Position numbers and translations under genes: made by a program
Notes under the pieces: generated by a model
Told to the model about the DNA's origin: nothing
The model's database searches: none
The model's input: only the letters and a program-made list of their open reading frames with translations
In this document: positions 38,462 through 47,410 of the stretch, in pieces
Layout: each line of letters begins with the position of its first letter
How positions within the stretch are numbered: position 1 is the stretch's first letter
Assembly: GCF_007741495.1 (NCBI RefSeq)
Contig: NZ_CP036262.1
Span: forward strand, 1,612,001-1,676,000
DNA: 64,000 bases
Direction: 5' to 3'
Origin: Roseimaritima multifibrata
GTDB taxonomy: Bacteria > Planctomycetota > Planctomycetia > Pirellulales > Pirellulaceae

Positions 38462-38553
38462 TTCAGCCGAGGGGTGGATGGTTTGATGATGCCGTTGTTA
38501 TCTGTGTCGGTTGTGCTTTCTGCAAACGCTTTCTTTTAGTGGATGTTGGGTCT

Positions 38554-39156
38554 ATGTTGCGTGGACTGGTGGGCGGTTTCGCCGTTTTGGCTTGTGCGGC
38601 ACTCGCTTCGGGTGGGCAGTTTAATCGAATCTTAGATATCGGCGATCCAGCCCCCGAATGGTCGGCGCTGCCAGGCACCGATGGAAAGACGCATGACGCA
38701 AAATCGCTTGCGGGCGCTCCGGTGGTGGTGGTCGTTTTCACCTGCAACAGCTGCCCCTATGCCGTCGATGCGGAGGAGCGAATCGTTCAGCTGCACGCCG
38801 ACTACGCGGCCAAAAACGTGGCTGTCGTAGCGATCAACGTCAACTTGGTCGAAGAGGATCGGCTGCCGGCGATGAAAGAGAAAGTTGAAGCGAACGGTTG
38901 GAAGTTCCCGTATCTGTTTGACGAAAGCCAGCAGATCGCCAAGGAATTCGGAGCCAAATACACGCCGGAGGTTTACGTTTTGGATCGTGAACGCAAAGTC
39001 GCTTACATGGGGTCCATGGACGATAGTCCAGACGGCAAGAATGTAACGAAGACCTACGTGCGAGATGCCATCGACGCAGTCCTCGAGGGCCGTGACGTCG
39101 CTACCGCCGAAACCGTTCCTGTAGGCTGCCGAATTCGAATGTCCCGCCGCCGCTAA
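38554..39156 (+). CDS. Secreted thioredoxin-like (redoxin) protein
   Basis: A 200-residue exported protein. ATG 38554 puts the signal peptide MLRGLVGGFAVLACAALASG at the start; a GTG at 38539 is less likely. The redoxin domain has DIGDPAPEWSALPGTDGKTH, the active site VFTCNSCPYA (C64, C67), VAINVNLVEEDRLPAMKEK and KYTPEVYVLDRERKVAYMGSMDD with the cis-proline. It belongs to the peroxiredoxin-like group with CxxC followed by PYA, found widely in planctomycetes. It is probably periplasmic and thiol-active. The extreme C-terminus, RIRMSRRR, is unusually basic for the group. Confidence 0.88.
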   Translation: MLRGLVGGFAVLACAALASGGQFNRILDIGDPAPEWSALPGTDGKTHDAKSLAGAPVVVVVFTCNSCPYAVDAEERIVQLHADYAAKNVAVVAINVNLVEEDRLPAMKEKVEANGWKFPYLFDESQQIAKEFGAKYTPEVYVLDRERKVAYMGSMDDSPDGKNVTKTYVRDAIDAVLEGRDVATAETVPVGCRIRMSRRR

Positions 39157-39190
39157 GCGGGCAGTCGCGTCAATCGGAAACGGAGAAAGC

Positions 39191-39257
39191 TTGTCGCCTT
39201 TCGCGGCGCGAAAAAACGTCTTTTTGGGAGCTGCTTTCGCGGCGCGAAAGGCGACAA
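39191..39257. repeat. Palindromic GTCGCCTTTCGC repeat, best-preserved copy
   Basis: A perfect 23-bp inverted repeat: arms 39191-39213 (TTGTCGCCTTTCGCGGCGCG and AAA) and 39235-39257, with a 21-bp centre. It could form a long hairpin or cruciform. It lies between the convergent thioredoxin-like gene and the helicase gene, and the flank ACAAAAACCGTCA is shared with the copy at 34632. Confidence 0.85.
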
Positions 39258-39326
39258 AAACCGTCATTTGTAAATTTCGCTTCCGCCGGTTCTGTAGGTC
39301 GTGGCGAGAGAATGTTTGGCGTTCTC

Positions 39327-41315
39327 TCAGTGCCCGCCTTTTTTTCGATACTTGTTTGGGTTCTCCGCTTTTCCTGTGATCTCATACAAGAACCGGCTAG
39401 GCGTGGTTGGCCGCGGTTTCCCCCAGCGGCGGCGGGTGAGCGCCATCGAAAGGGTGAGCGTTTCCTGGGCTCGGGTGACACCGACGTAACAGAGGCGTCT
39501 TTCTTCGGCGATGTCGTTCTCGCTGCCACTCTTGACGCTTCGTCCGTGGGGCAGCAGACCTTCTTCCATCCCGACCATGTAGACGACGGGGAATTCCAAG
39601 CCTTTGGCCGCATGCATCGTCAGCAGCCAGACGGCGTTCTTTTGCGCTAGCTTGTCTTTCTCGTTCCCCATTTCTCGTCCGGCGAGCACCGTTTCGGAGA
39701 GGAAACCGGCAAGGTCGGGATCTTTGTCGCGGTCCTCGTAGGCCGAAATCGCATTGACCAGTTCTTGGATCGAATTGGTTCTTGCTTCGATCTCTTCGGG
39801 TTCGTTGTAGACCCTGCGGATTTCTGCAAAGTACTGCGTCCGTTCGATCAGCGTTTGGACCGCCCCGGTCAGCGACCCCAGGGTGGCTTCTTGAACGTCT
39901 TTCAGCAGCGACCGTAGGCTGTCGACGCCACGTTGTGCGGCTGGAGGCAGGTCCGACACAGCGTCTGGATCGGCCATGATTTGCCAAGCCGGTTTACCGC
40001 CCTGAACGGCTCGTGAAATGATTTCCTGAACCGATTTGTTTCCTAAGCCGCGCGGCGGCGTATTGATAACACGCAGGAGCGAGATTTCGTCGTTGGGCTG
40101 GTCGATCCATTTCAGGTAGGCCAACAGGTCTCGGATTTCGCGACGGTCAAAGAAAGATTGGCTTCCCAGCATCACGTAGGGAACGTTCATCTTTCTTAAT
40201 TCCGTTTCGAACAAACGCGGCTGTTCGTTTGTGCGGAATAGAATCGCAACGTCGCGAGGTTCGTAGCGGCCGCGATCAAGCAGTCGGGCAATTTCGCCAA
40301 CGACCAATTTTGATTCCTCGGTTTCATCCTTCAGCTGCAGGATCCGAGGTCGTTGGCCGACCGCGCGGATCGGGCGAAGGGTTTTGTCGTGCCGCGTTGC
40401 ATTGAATTCGATCAAGCGGTTGGCCATTTCCAGGATTTGGCCGCTCGATCGATAATTGTCTTCCAGTCGAACGACCGTTGCGTCCGGCCAGTCCTTGTTG
40501 AAATTCAGGATGTGCGTAACGTCGGCGCCGCGCCAGCCATAGATCGATTGATCGTCATCCCCGACGACGCACAGGTTGCGGTGGGATTCCGACAGGCACT
40601 TAATGATCCGGTATTGGCTGCCGTTGGTGTCTTGGTATTCGTCGACCAAGATATGGTCGTATTTGCTGGATTCTTCTTTGCGGACTTCCTCGTCCTCTTG
40701 GAGAAGCATTTCGGTGTGGACCAGCAGGTCATCAAAATCCATCGCTCCGCACGAGCGGAGGCCATCCTGGTAGCGGCGGTAGGCGCTCGCAGCCAAGTGT
40801 TCTTTGTCGGTTTCGGCGACCGATCCAGCATCGGCGGGGAGGATGGATTGATTTTTCCAGCCACCAATAATCGACAGCAGGTCTCCCGGTTTCAGGGCGG
40901 TTCCTGGTAGCCGCAAATCGCGCAATACCGCACGCGCGAGCGATTCTTGATCACTTCGGTCATAAATTGCGAATTTAGCGGGAAAGCCAATCCGTTTGGC
41001 GTGCCGGCGCAGAATGCGAACGCACTGCGAATGGAACGTGCCAATCGTCGGTTTGGGGCTTTTGTCCGCCTTCCCTTTGCTGGAACGCTTTTTGGGGCCG
41101 ATCAACTCGGTGACCCGCTCCTGCATTTCCCCAGCGGCTTTGTTGGTGAAAGTCACCGCCAAAATTCGGTCGGGGGAGGTTCCATGGCGGATCAGGTTGG
41201 CAATCCGGAAGGTCACCACGCGGGTCTTGCCCGTGCCAGCGCCTGCCAGAACCAACATTGGTCCTTTGAGTGTTTCGACGGCCTGTTTTTGGGCCGGATT
41301 CAGTCCATGCGTCAT
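39327..41315 (-). CDS. pcrA: UvrD/PcrA-type DNA helicase
   Basis: A 662-residue superfamily 1A 3'-5' helicase. All motifs are present: LNPAQKQAVE (Q motif), LAGAGTGKTRV (Walker A), ILAVTFTNKAA (Ia), ILVDEYQDTN (Walker B/II), VVGDDDQSIYGWRGA (III), VVRLEDNYRSS (IV), LLTMHAAKGLEFPVVY (V) and ERRLCYVGVTRAQETL (VI). It is somewhat shorter than UvrD (about 720) because the C-terminal extension stops soon after motif VI, at KAENPNKYRKKGGH. It should act in repair or in clearing proteins and recombination intermediates from DNA. PcrA, UvrD and Rep cannot be told apart from sequence alone. It is monocistronic. Confidence 0.93.
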   Translation of the reverse strand: MTHGLNPAQKQAVETLKGPMLVLAGAGTGKTRVVTFRIANLIRHGTSPDRILAVTFTNKAAGEMQERVTELIGPKKRSSKGKADKSPKPTIGTFHSQCVRILRRHAKRIGFPAKFAIYDRSDQESLARAVLRDLRLPGTALKPGDLLSIIGGWKNQSILPADAGSVAETDKEHLAASAYRRYQDGLRSCGAMDFDDLLVHTEMLLQEDEEVRKEESSKYDHILVDEYQDTNGSQYRIIKCLSESHRNLCVVGDDDQSIYGWRGADVTHILNFNKDWPDATVVRLEDNYRSSGQILEMANRLIEFNATRHDKTLRPIRAVGQRPRILQLKDETEESKLVVGEIARLLDRGRYEPRDVAILFRTNEQPRLFETELRKMNVPYVMLGSQSFFDRREIRDLLAYLKWIDQPNDEISLLRVINTPPRGLGNKSVQEIISRAVQGGKPAWQIMADPDAVSDLPPAAQRGVDSLRSLLKDVQEATLGSLTGAVQTLIERTQYFAEIRRVYNEPEEIEARTNSIQELVNAISAYEDRDKDPDLAGFLSETVLAGREMGNEKDKLAQKNAVWLLTMHAAKGLEFPVVYMVGMEEGLLPHGRSVKSGSENDIAEERRLCYVGVTRAQETLTLSMALTRRRWGKPRPTTPSRFLYEITGKAENPNKYRKKGGH

Positions 41316-41398
41316 GGTCGCGAATGGTAGCGACCAAAAGTCAAATCGAGAAGCGGAGGGTTCTCAATTGGGGGCGAAATGCCGCTCCCCAAAGGTGA

Positions 41399-41641
41399 TT
41401 AAGCCGCCGATTCGGTCAACTGCAGGGCGTCAAGCAGGTTTTCGAAACGCTCATCTGCCGCACGACGACGTTGTAGTCGTTCGTTGACGTCCCAACTGGA
41501 CCGGATGGCCAGGACCCGAGCGGCGATTTCGATGTCCGATAAAACCGTCTCATTTTGAGAGCGACGGTTCGAATTTGCGACGCGGTTGGTTGTGTTCTGA
41601 GTCTGAGTTTGAACTGGGGCGTTTTCAATAGCAGTTGACAT
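41399..41641 (-). CDS. Small protein of unknown function (80 residues)
   Basis: The start at 41641 is chosen because AGGAG (minus strand, 41650-41654) lies 8 nt upstream of ATG; the frame extends to 41704, but without such a site. The first 30 residues are Gln/Thr/Asn-rich and probably disordered. Residues 34-75 are predicted helical and charged (LSDIEIAARVLAIRSSWDVN, then ERLQRRRAADERFENLLDAL). There is no signal peptide or membrane segment. I do not recognise the family. It resembles short planctomycete proteins found near core genes. Confidence 0.65.
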   Translation of the reverse strand: MSTAIENAPVQTQTQNTTNRVANSNRRSQNETVLSDIEIAARVLAIRSSWDVNERLQRRRAADERFENLLDALQLTESAA

Positions 41642-41930
41642 CGTGGTTTCTCCTGAAAGCGAAACATTGGTGACGCTTGGGCCGGGAGACTGTTTATAAG
41701 CCATCTCCGTAGGGCTTCGCTGGCCAACCTATGACCAGCTTTGAATCGTTCACCGCGAAGGTTGGTGATTCAATGATTGACTCTTAAGGCAATCATCGTG
41801 CCAATTACACTTATTGACGCAATCGACATAAAGAAGTTCGCCGGAAGAACCGTCAAATTGGTAAGAAACGTAGGAAAACGTGCCGAATTTTTTTGCAGGT
41901 CGGCTGATTCACGTTTTAAAAACGCAATGG

Positions 41931-42344
41931 TCAGTGATCGGTCGGCCAACATTTCGTTTCAAAATCTTGCAAGGTTTGCAACCGACCACCAGGAAGTTCG
42001 GTGATCTGGAGGCCTTCGTCGACCAAGGAAATGCAGGAAATTAGCTGTTTCAGGTCTTCCCGGAAGCAGTTTGCATGCAAGTGCACAAATTGCAATTGTT
42101 GCCCATTGTCGTACAACATGCCGGTAATCTGCCGTTGTAGCAGGCCGTCGATCATCCAGACAAAATATCCATCCAGTTCCAGGTCCAGCTTCGGTAATTC
42201 GGCCAGCCGGTCTGCGGAAGCTTCGAAACTGAGCTGAAGCGGGGTTCCGCTGGCTCCGGTGATTTGGATTTCAAATTTAGCTAAGCTCAAAGCAATCGGT
42301 CTCAAATGAAAAAAACGGAACGGGCGGCCCATATTCAGGAGCAA
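41931..42344 (-). CDS. Hypothetical protein, start overlapping nth on the opposite strand
   Basis: Up to 137 residues with protein-like composition: KFEIQITGASGTPLQLSFEA, LDLELDGYFVWMIDG, QLQFVHLHANCF, LISCISLVDEGLQITELPGG. The likely fold is small, mixed alpha/beta and soluble. The longest frame starts at 42344 and overlaps the beginning of nth by 39 nt. A TTG at 42290 would remove the overlap and still keep the whole conserved-looking part. No function can be assigned. The divergent arrangement with nth leaves almost no room for two separate promoters unless they lie inside the coding regions. Confidence 0.55.
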   Translation of the reverse strand: MLLNMGRPFRFFHLRPIALSLAKFEIQITGASGTPLQLSFEASADRLAELPKLDLELDGYFVWMIDGLLQRQITGMLYDNGQQLQFVHLHANCFREDLKQLISCISLVDEGLQITELPGGRLQTLQDFETKCWPTDH

Positions 42345-42959
42345 TTGGCGGAACGGTATCCGGATCCTCCTATCCCCCTAGATCATACCGATCCCTTTAC
42401 GCTTTTGGTGGCCGTCCTGTTAAGTGCCCAGTGTACCGACAAGAAAGTCAACGAAATCACCCCCGCTCTGTTCCGTGCCGGAGGGACGCCGGAGGCAATG
42501 TCTAAATTAGGGGTGGAGGCGATTCTGGAGATCATCCGCCCGCTTGGCTTGGCACCACAAAAGGCAAAAGCGATCGATGGTCTTTCCAGACGTTTGATCG
42601 ATGTGTACGACAGTCAGGTCCCCGATAGTTTTGAAGCGTTAGAATCGTTGCCAGGGGTTGGGCACAAAACGGCAAGTGTGGTGATGGCCCAAGCCTTCGG
42701 CCATCCGGCTTTTCCGGTCGATACGCACATCCATCGTTTGGCTCAGCGGTGGGGTTTGACCGATGGCCGTAGCGTCAAACAAACCGAGCAGGATTTGAAA
42801 CGTCTTTTTCCGCGAGAATCGTGGAACGAACTGCATTTGCAAATCATTTTTTACGGCCGTGAATTTTGTACCGCTCGCGGCTGCGACGGCACCAAGTGCC
42901 CGCTCTGTCGTGAACTGTACCCGCGCCGCCGAAGTCCGGTGGTGCATCGAAAAGCGTAA
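42306..42959 (+). CDS. nth: Endonuclease III (base-excision repair glycosylase/AP lyase)
   Basis: A 217-residue DNA glycosylase that removes oxidised pyrimidines and cleaves abasic sites. The helix-hairpin-helix LPGVGHKTASVV holds the catalytic lysine K121, and VDTHIHRLAQRWG holds D139. LLSAQCTDKKVN matches the family's early motif. The C-terminal cysteines, 188, 193, 198 and 201, are spaced C-x4-C-x4-C-x2-C instead of the usual C-x6-C-x2-C-x5-C, so the [4Fe-4S] cluster may be altered. The next gene begins 26 nt downstream. Confidence 0.95.
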   Translation: MKKTERAAHIQEQLAERYPDPPIPLDHTDPFTLLVAVLLSAQCTDKKVNEITPALFRAGGTPEAMSKLGVEAILEIIRPLGLAPQKAKAIDGLSRRLIDVYDSQVPDSFEALESLPGVGHKTASVVMAQAFGHPAFPVDTHIHRLAQRWGLTDGRSVKQTEQDLKRLFPRESWNELHLQIIFYGREFCTARGCDGTKCPLCRELYPRRRSPVVHRKA

Positions 42960-42985
42960 GACACTGTAAAGCGTAAGACATCGTT

Positions 42986-45900
42986 ATGAACAAGCCTGCA
43001 GTTACTCCGAATCAGATCGCCTTTCGGTCGCTCCTGTTTCATTGGCGAATCTCGTTTGCAATCGCGATGGGCGTTGCTGTGGCGACGGCCGTCATCACGG
43101 GAGCCCTACTGGTGGGCGATTCCATGCGCGGGAGTCTGCGTGGGTTGACCGAGCAGCGGCTGGGACACGTGGCGTACACCCTGTTTCCTGGAGGGTTCTT
43201 TTCGCCGGCGGACTGGCTAGCGGAGGAAACCGATGTGACTCCGGTCGGGATTGTCTATTTTCCGCGCGGCGTGGTCGAATTTAGTCCGGATCAGGACGCC
43301 ACCGGATCGGTCCGTAGGGCCGGTGGCGTTCAGGTGATCGCGACCGATGCCGATTTTTGGGATCTTGATACAAGTGGTGTACGTCCCAAGCAGATGCCGG
43401 ATGAACAGAGTGTGGTTCTGAATCAAGCGGCGGCGATCGAGTTGGGAGTTCAGATTGGGGACGAGGTGACCGTCCGGTTACCCAAAGAGCAAGCCGTCCC
43501 GGCAGACAGTCCGCTTGGAAATAACGCGGCCGAGTCCGAAGGGCTGCCACGTATGAAGGTGGTGGACATCGTCCCCACTGTAGGGCTGGGCCGATTCTCG
43601 CTGACCGCTAGCCAAGTCGAACCACAGAACGTTTATCTATCGCGTGAATTGGTCGCCGACGTCCTCGCCCGTGAAGGACAGGTCAACGGACTGCTTATCG
43701 GAGCAACGAACAGCCCTCGTGATCTGGCGGCGGCGACCGACGTTGCCAAACGCTTGCAGGAGGATCTGCATCCGACGTTGGCCGATTTCGGATTGCAGCT
43801 GGAACAGGTACAGCAAGAATTTGATGGCGAACCGGTTATTGATTATTTCAGTCTGAGCAGCGATCGCTTGTTGATTTCCGATTCGATTCGAGCCATCGTG
43901 AGCGACCACTTGGGGGCCGAGAACGTCCATCCTGTGATGACTTACCTCGCCAACCGGATCGAGAAGATCGAACCGGACGGGCAGCTAACAGGACTTGTGC
44001 CTTACAGCACTTTGACGGGGATCGATTCGCTTCCCGATCTGCCGCTGGATTTTAACATTCCCGATTCGGCTGCAGCGGTCCCACCGGCAGTGGAGTCGGC
44101 TTCCGGCACACCTGCCGCTTGGACGGTCGAGGGTTTGAACCTTGATAGTCCTGCGGTCCCAATCGTTCTTAACGACTGGGCTGCAGATCGATTAAAGGCG
44201 AAGCCAGGCGATTCGGTGTTGGTCTCTTATTTTGAACCGGAAACCCAGCAAAGCCGCGAAGTCAAACGCCAGTTTCGGGGCATCGTCGCATCGATCGTTC
44301 CGATTGCGACTCCCGCCAAACCCTTTCGACGAAAGCGGCCCGCGATCTACGACGTTCGCCCGACTGTCTACAACGACCCGTTGCTGACTCCAACGGTTCC
44401 TGGGGTTACCGATCAAGAGAGTATCTCGGCTTGGAACGTTCCGTTTGAACTGGAGGATACGGTCGAAAAGGAAGACGACGAGTATTGGAACAACTATCGT
44501 CTAACGCCCAAGGCCTTCCTTCCGCTGAGTGATGCAGAGCGGCTGTTTGGTAGTCGTTTTGGCCAGACAACCAGTCTCCGTATCGATCGCAGCGTGGCGG
44601 TCGATCGAGAAGCATTGGTTGCCAGTTTGGACTCGGCCCTGCGGACCCATCAGGCCGATTTAGGGTTTGTGGTGCAGCCGATTCGAGCGACTCAACTGAT
44701 CGCGTCAAAAGGGACGACTCCATTCGATGTGCTGTTCTTGTCGCTCAGCATGTTTGTGATTTTTGCCGCGTTGTTGTTGATTGCTTTGCTGGTTCGTCTG
44801 GGATTGTTGGGGCGTGCTAAAGAGTATGGGACGTTATTGGCAGGCGGTTGGACCAGCAAGTCGGCGGCCGGTTTGGTAACACGCGAAGGCTTGCTGGCTG
44901 CGGTCCCCGGAGCGATTTGCGGAGTTGTTTTGGGAGGGGCCTACGCGTGGGGAGTTTTATGGGCGCTGCGTACCCTGTGGGTCGGTGCGGTGACCGTTCC
45001 GTTCCTGCAGTTTCACTGGTCCTGGCTTAGTTTGCTGGGAGGTATGTTGGCAGGCATTGTGATGGCGGGAGTGACGATTCGCTGGACCGCTCGACAGCTA
45101 GGGAAAACGCCTCCGCGGATTTTGCTTGCCGGACAGTTTGGGGAATCGACGCAACCTGGAATCGGAGGTGCGTCCAGCTGGCTGAAACCGTTGGCTGGTG
45201 GGTTGGTCTTGGTCAGTCTGGTTCTTGGTGGGGTGGCAAGTCAATTGTCGGGACAGGGGCAGGCAGGAGCCTTTGTCGCAGCCGGGATGTTGCTGTTGAT
45301 TGGGCTGTTGATGTGGATTCATGCATGGTTGCAGATTCCGGCAGCCGCGCGTCGATCGCGGCTTGGAGCGACCGATTCTTTGTGGAAACTAGCCGTGGGG
45401 AACGCGCGGCGGAATCCGCTGCGGAGTACGTTGACGATCGGCTTGATGGCTTCGGCCTGTTTCTTAATCCTGTCGATGAGTGCCTTTCAGTTGGCGCCGA
45501 CGGACCGCGGGGTCGGCGGGTTTGATTTGATCGGGCAAACGGCTCAGCCCTTCTATCGCGATTTGAATGCGACGGAGGTTCGCGCTGAAATGTTTGGCGA
45601 CCGGAGCTCCCTGCTGGACGATTCGGTATTGGTTGCCGCACGGATGCGATTGGGGCAGGATGCCAGTTGCAATAATCTGTATCAGGCGGCTCAGCCAACC
45701 GTTTTGGGGTTCCCCGATCGACTTGCTGCTTTGTACGAAAAGAACGAATTGACTCCCTTTGCATGGGGGGCCACCGCGCCGGTTGACGGCACCAAATCTC
45801 CGTGGCGGAACCTAGCCCAGGCGGCCACGGGGACCGCGGACGATCCGGTGCCGATGGTGCTTGACCAGAACACCGCGATGTGGGCCCTGCAGATGTATGG

Positions 45901-46567
45901 CGGCGTGGGCGGAGAACGCGGCTTTGTATTTGATGATGGGAAGGAACGCTACTTTAAAGTGGTCGGTCTGCTAACCAATTCAATGCTTCAGGGAGTTGTC
46001 ATCATTGGCGAAGGCAACTTTAAAACCCTTTTCCCCGAGATCAGTGGTAACCAATATTTCTTGGTGCAAACGCCCGCTGAAAAGCGAGAGGCGGTCGCGG
46101 AACTGTTGGAAGATCGCCTGGGCGATGTCGGGATGGATGTTACCGATACTCGCGTGCGGTTAAGTCAGCTATTGGCCGTTCAGAATACCTACCTACGGAC
46201 ATTTCAAAGTCTAGGAGCCCTCGGGTTATTGCTCGGGTCGATTGGATTGGCAATCGCGCAGCTGCGTAGCGTGTTGGAGCGACGAGGCGAATTGGCGGTG
46301 ATGCGAGCGCTTGGTTTTACTCGACAGCGAATTTCCCGCTGCGTTCTGCTGGAACACGCGGCCTTGTTAATCGCTGGAATCGGCTGTGGTTCGGTGGCTG
46401 CTTTGCTGGCCGTTATCCCCTATGCCCTCATCGGTCGGGCTCAGGTTCCGATTGTCGAACCATTGCTATGGATTGCGAGCGTGATGATCGTCGGTATGCT
46501 GGCGGGCGTTTTCGTGCTGTCACGTGTCTCGCGGATGCCTCTGGTAGCCGCGCTGCGCTCCCAATAA
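42986..46567 (+). CDS. Giant FtsX-like ABC transporter permease
   Basis: A 1193-residue membrane protein. TM1 lies at about 22-42 (ISFAIAMGVAVATAVITGAL, then LVGDSMRGSLRGL). A long periplasmic region (about 45-575) follows, then FtsX helices (FDVLFLSLSMFVIFAALLLI, SWLSLLGGMLAGIVMAGVTI), a second block (LAVGNARRNPLRSTLTIGLM), another periplasmic domain and the last three helices with LRSVLERRGELAVMRALGFT and FVLSRVSRMPLVAALRSQ. The double FtsX architecture is like that of the large LolC/E- or MacB-related permeases common in planctomycetes. An ATPase gene starts 15 nt downstream. The substrate is unknown; lipoprotein or lipid release, or cell-wall regulation, are guesses from the family. Confidence 0.88.
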   Translation: MNKPAVTPNQIAFRSLLFHWRISFAIAMGVAVATAVITGALLVGDSMRGSLRGLTEQRLGHVAYTLFPGGFFSPADWLAEETDVTPVGIVYFPRGVVEFSPDQDATGSVRRAGGVQVIATDADFWDLDTSGVRPKQMPDEQSVVLNQAAAIELGVQIGDEVTVRLPKEQAVPADSPLGNNAAESEGLPRMKVVDIVPTVGLGRFSLTASQVEPQNVYLSRELVADVLAREGQVNGLLIGATNSPRDLAAATDVAKRLQEDLHPTLADFGLQLEQVQQEFDGEPVIDYFSLSSDRLLISDSIRAIVSDHLGAENVHPVMTYLANRIEKIEPDGQLTGLVPYSTLTGIDSLPDLPLDFNIPDSAAAVPPAVESASGTPAAWTVEGLNLDSPAVPIVLNDWAADRLKAKPGDSVLVSYFEPETQQSREVKRQFRGIVASIVPIATPAKPFRRKRPAIYDVRPTVYNDPLLTPTVPGVTDQESISAWNVPFELEDTVEKEDDEYWNNYRLTPKAFLPLSDAERLFGSRFGQTTSLRIDRSVAVDREALVASLDSALRTHQADLGFVVQPIRATQLIASKGTTPFDVLFLSLSMFVIFAALLLIALLVRLGLLGRAKEYGTLLAGGWTSKSAAGLVTREGLLAAVPGAICGVVLGGAYAWGVLWALRTLWVGAVTVPFLQFHWSWLSLLGGMLAGIVMAGVTIRWTARQLGKTPPRILLAGQFGESTQPGIGGASSWLKPLAGGLVLVSLVLGGVASQLSGQGQAGAFVAAGMLLLIGLLMWIHAWLQIPAAARRSRLGATDSLWKLAVGNARRNPLRSTLTIGLMASACFLILSMSAFQLAPTDRGVGGFDLIGQTAQPFYRDLNATEVRAEMFGDRSSLLDDSVLVAARMRLGQDASCNNLYQAAQPTVLGFPDRLAALYEKNELTPFAWGATAPVDGTKSPWRNLAQAATGTADDPVPMVLDQNTAMWALQMYGGVGGERGFVFDDGKERYFKVVGLLTNSMLQGVVIIGEGNFKTLFPEISGNQYFLVQTPAEKREAVAELLEDRLGDVGMDVTDTRVRLSQLLAVQNTYLRTFQSLGALGLLLGSIGLAIAQLRSVLERRGELAVMRALGFTRQRISRCVLLEHAALLIAGIGCGSVAALLAVIPYALIGRAQVPIVEPLLWIASVMIVGMLAGVFVLSRVSRMPLVAALRSQ

Positions 46568-46582
46568 CTGTCTTGTTGTCCT

Positions 46583-47410
46583 ATGTCGAATTCTACGTTG
46601 TTGCTTGAGCTTGATCAGGTCACGGTTAACCGTGGCGAAGTCCGGATTCTGGACTCGGTCTCCGCTCAGATCCCGTTGGGCCGACATACGGCGATTCTGG
46701 GACCAAATGGTTCTGGAAAAACGTCTTTGCTGAAGTTGTTGATGCGGCAGTTCTATCCATCGATTACCGATAGCCACGCCGGCCAGGTCCGTATTTTGGG
46801 GCGATCCGATTGGCATATCGACGACCTGCGGAAACAGTTGGGGATCGTCAGCAATGAACTGGACCACACCTTTGCGTCGGGGCGTTCTGGCAGGATGACC
46901 GCCTTGGAAGCGACGTTATCTGGTTTTTCTGGAGTCCAGCTGAAACGCCATCTGAAATACGATGGCGAATCGGCCGTCGACTTAGCGCATGAAGCGCTCC
47001 GCCAAGTGGGGGCACAGCGTCTAACGGAGCGGACTTTGGAAACCATGTCGACCGGGGAACGTCGGCGGGTCTTGATTGCACGTGCTTTGGTGCATTCACC
47101 AAAGGCGTTGATTCTTGACGAACCAACGACCGGTTTAGATATCGCCGCTAGGACCGCATTGTTAGAACAGTTGGAAAAACTGGCGGAGGGGGGAACCACC
47201 CTGCTGCTGGTGACTCACCACCTGGAAGAAATCATTCCAGCGATTGAACACGTGATGTTACTGGGCAACGGCCGCGTTGAAATGGAAGGGCAACGGGGTG
47301 AGGTGTTGACCGACGAACCGCTAAGCAAGCTGTTCGGTTTGCCTTTGCATGTGGTTCGCGAAGGGGAGTATCTATTCGCTCGTCCCGGTGATCAAGAACG
47401 TCGGGTTTAG
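46583..47410 (+). CDS. ABC transporter ATP-binding protein
   Basis: A 275-residue ATPase. Walker A is AILGPNGSGKTSLLKLL, the signature is MSTGERRRVLIARAL, Walker B is ALILDEPTTGLD, and the H-loop is LLVTHHLEE. The signature MSTGE differs from the LSGGQ of LolD/MacB partners, and the sequence is closer to the ModF/YlmA-like group (RILGRSDWHIDDLRKQLGIV). It directly follows the giant FtsX permease and so probably powers it, but the subfamily does not usually pair with FtsX permeases. Its last 39 nt are shared with the end of cobL on the other strand. Confidence 0.9.
   Translation: MSNSTLLLELDQVTVNRGEVRILDSVSAQIPLGRHTAILGPNGSGKTSLLKLLMRQFYPSITDSHAGQVRILGRSDWHIDDLRKQLGIVSNELDHTFASGRSGRMTALEATLSGFSGVQLKRHLKYDGESAVDLAHEALRQVGAQRLTERTLETMSTGERRRVLIARALVHSPKALILDEPTTGLDIAARTALLEQLEKLAEGGTTLLLVTHHLEEIIPAIEHVMLLGNGRVEMEGQRGEVLTDEPLSKLFGLPLHVVREGEYLFARPGDQERRV

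Noticed and set aside
39191-39257. Rho-independent terminator
   Set aside because: The palindrome is much longer than a usual terminator stem and no T-run follows on either strand; it is listed as a repeat instead.
41770-41952. 60-codon minus frame with a hydrophobic end
   Set aside because: It overlaps the end of the neighbouring gene, lacks a ribosome-binding site and has a composition expected by chance in this AT-richer spacer.
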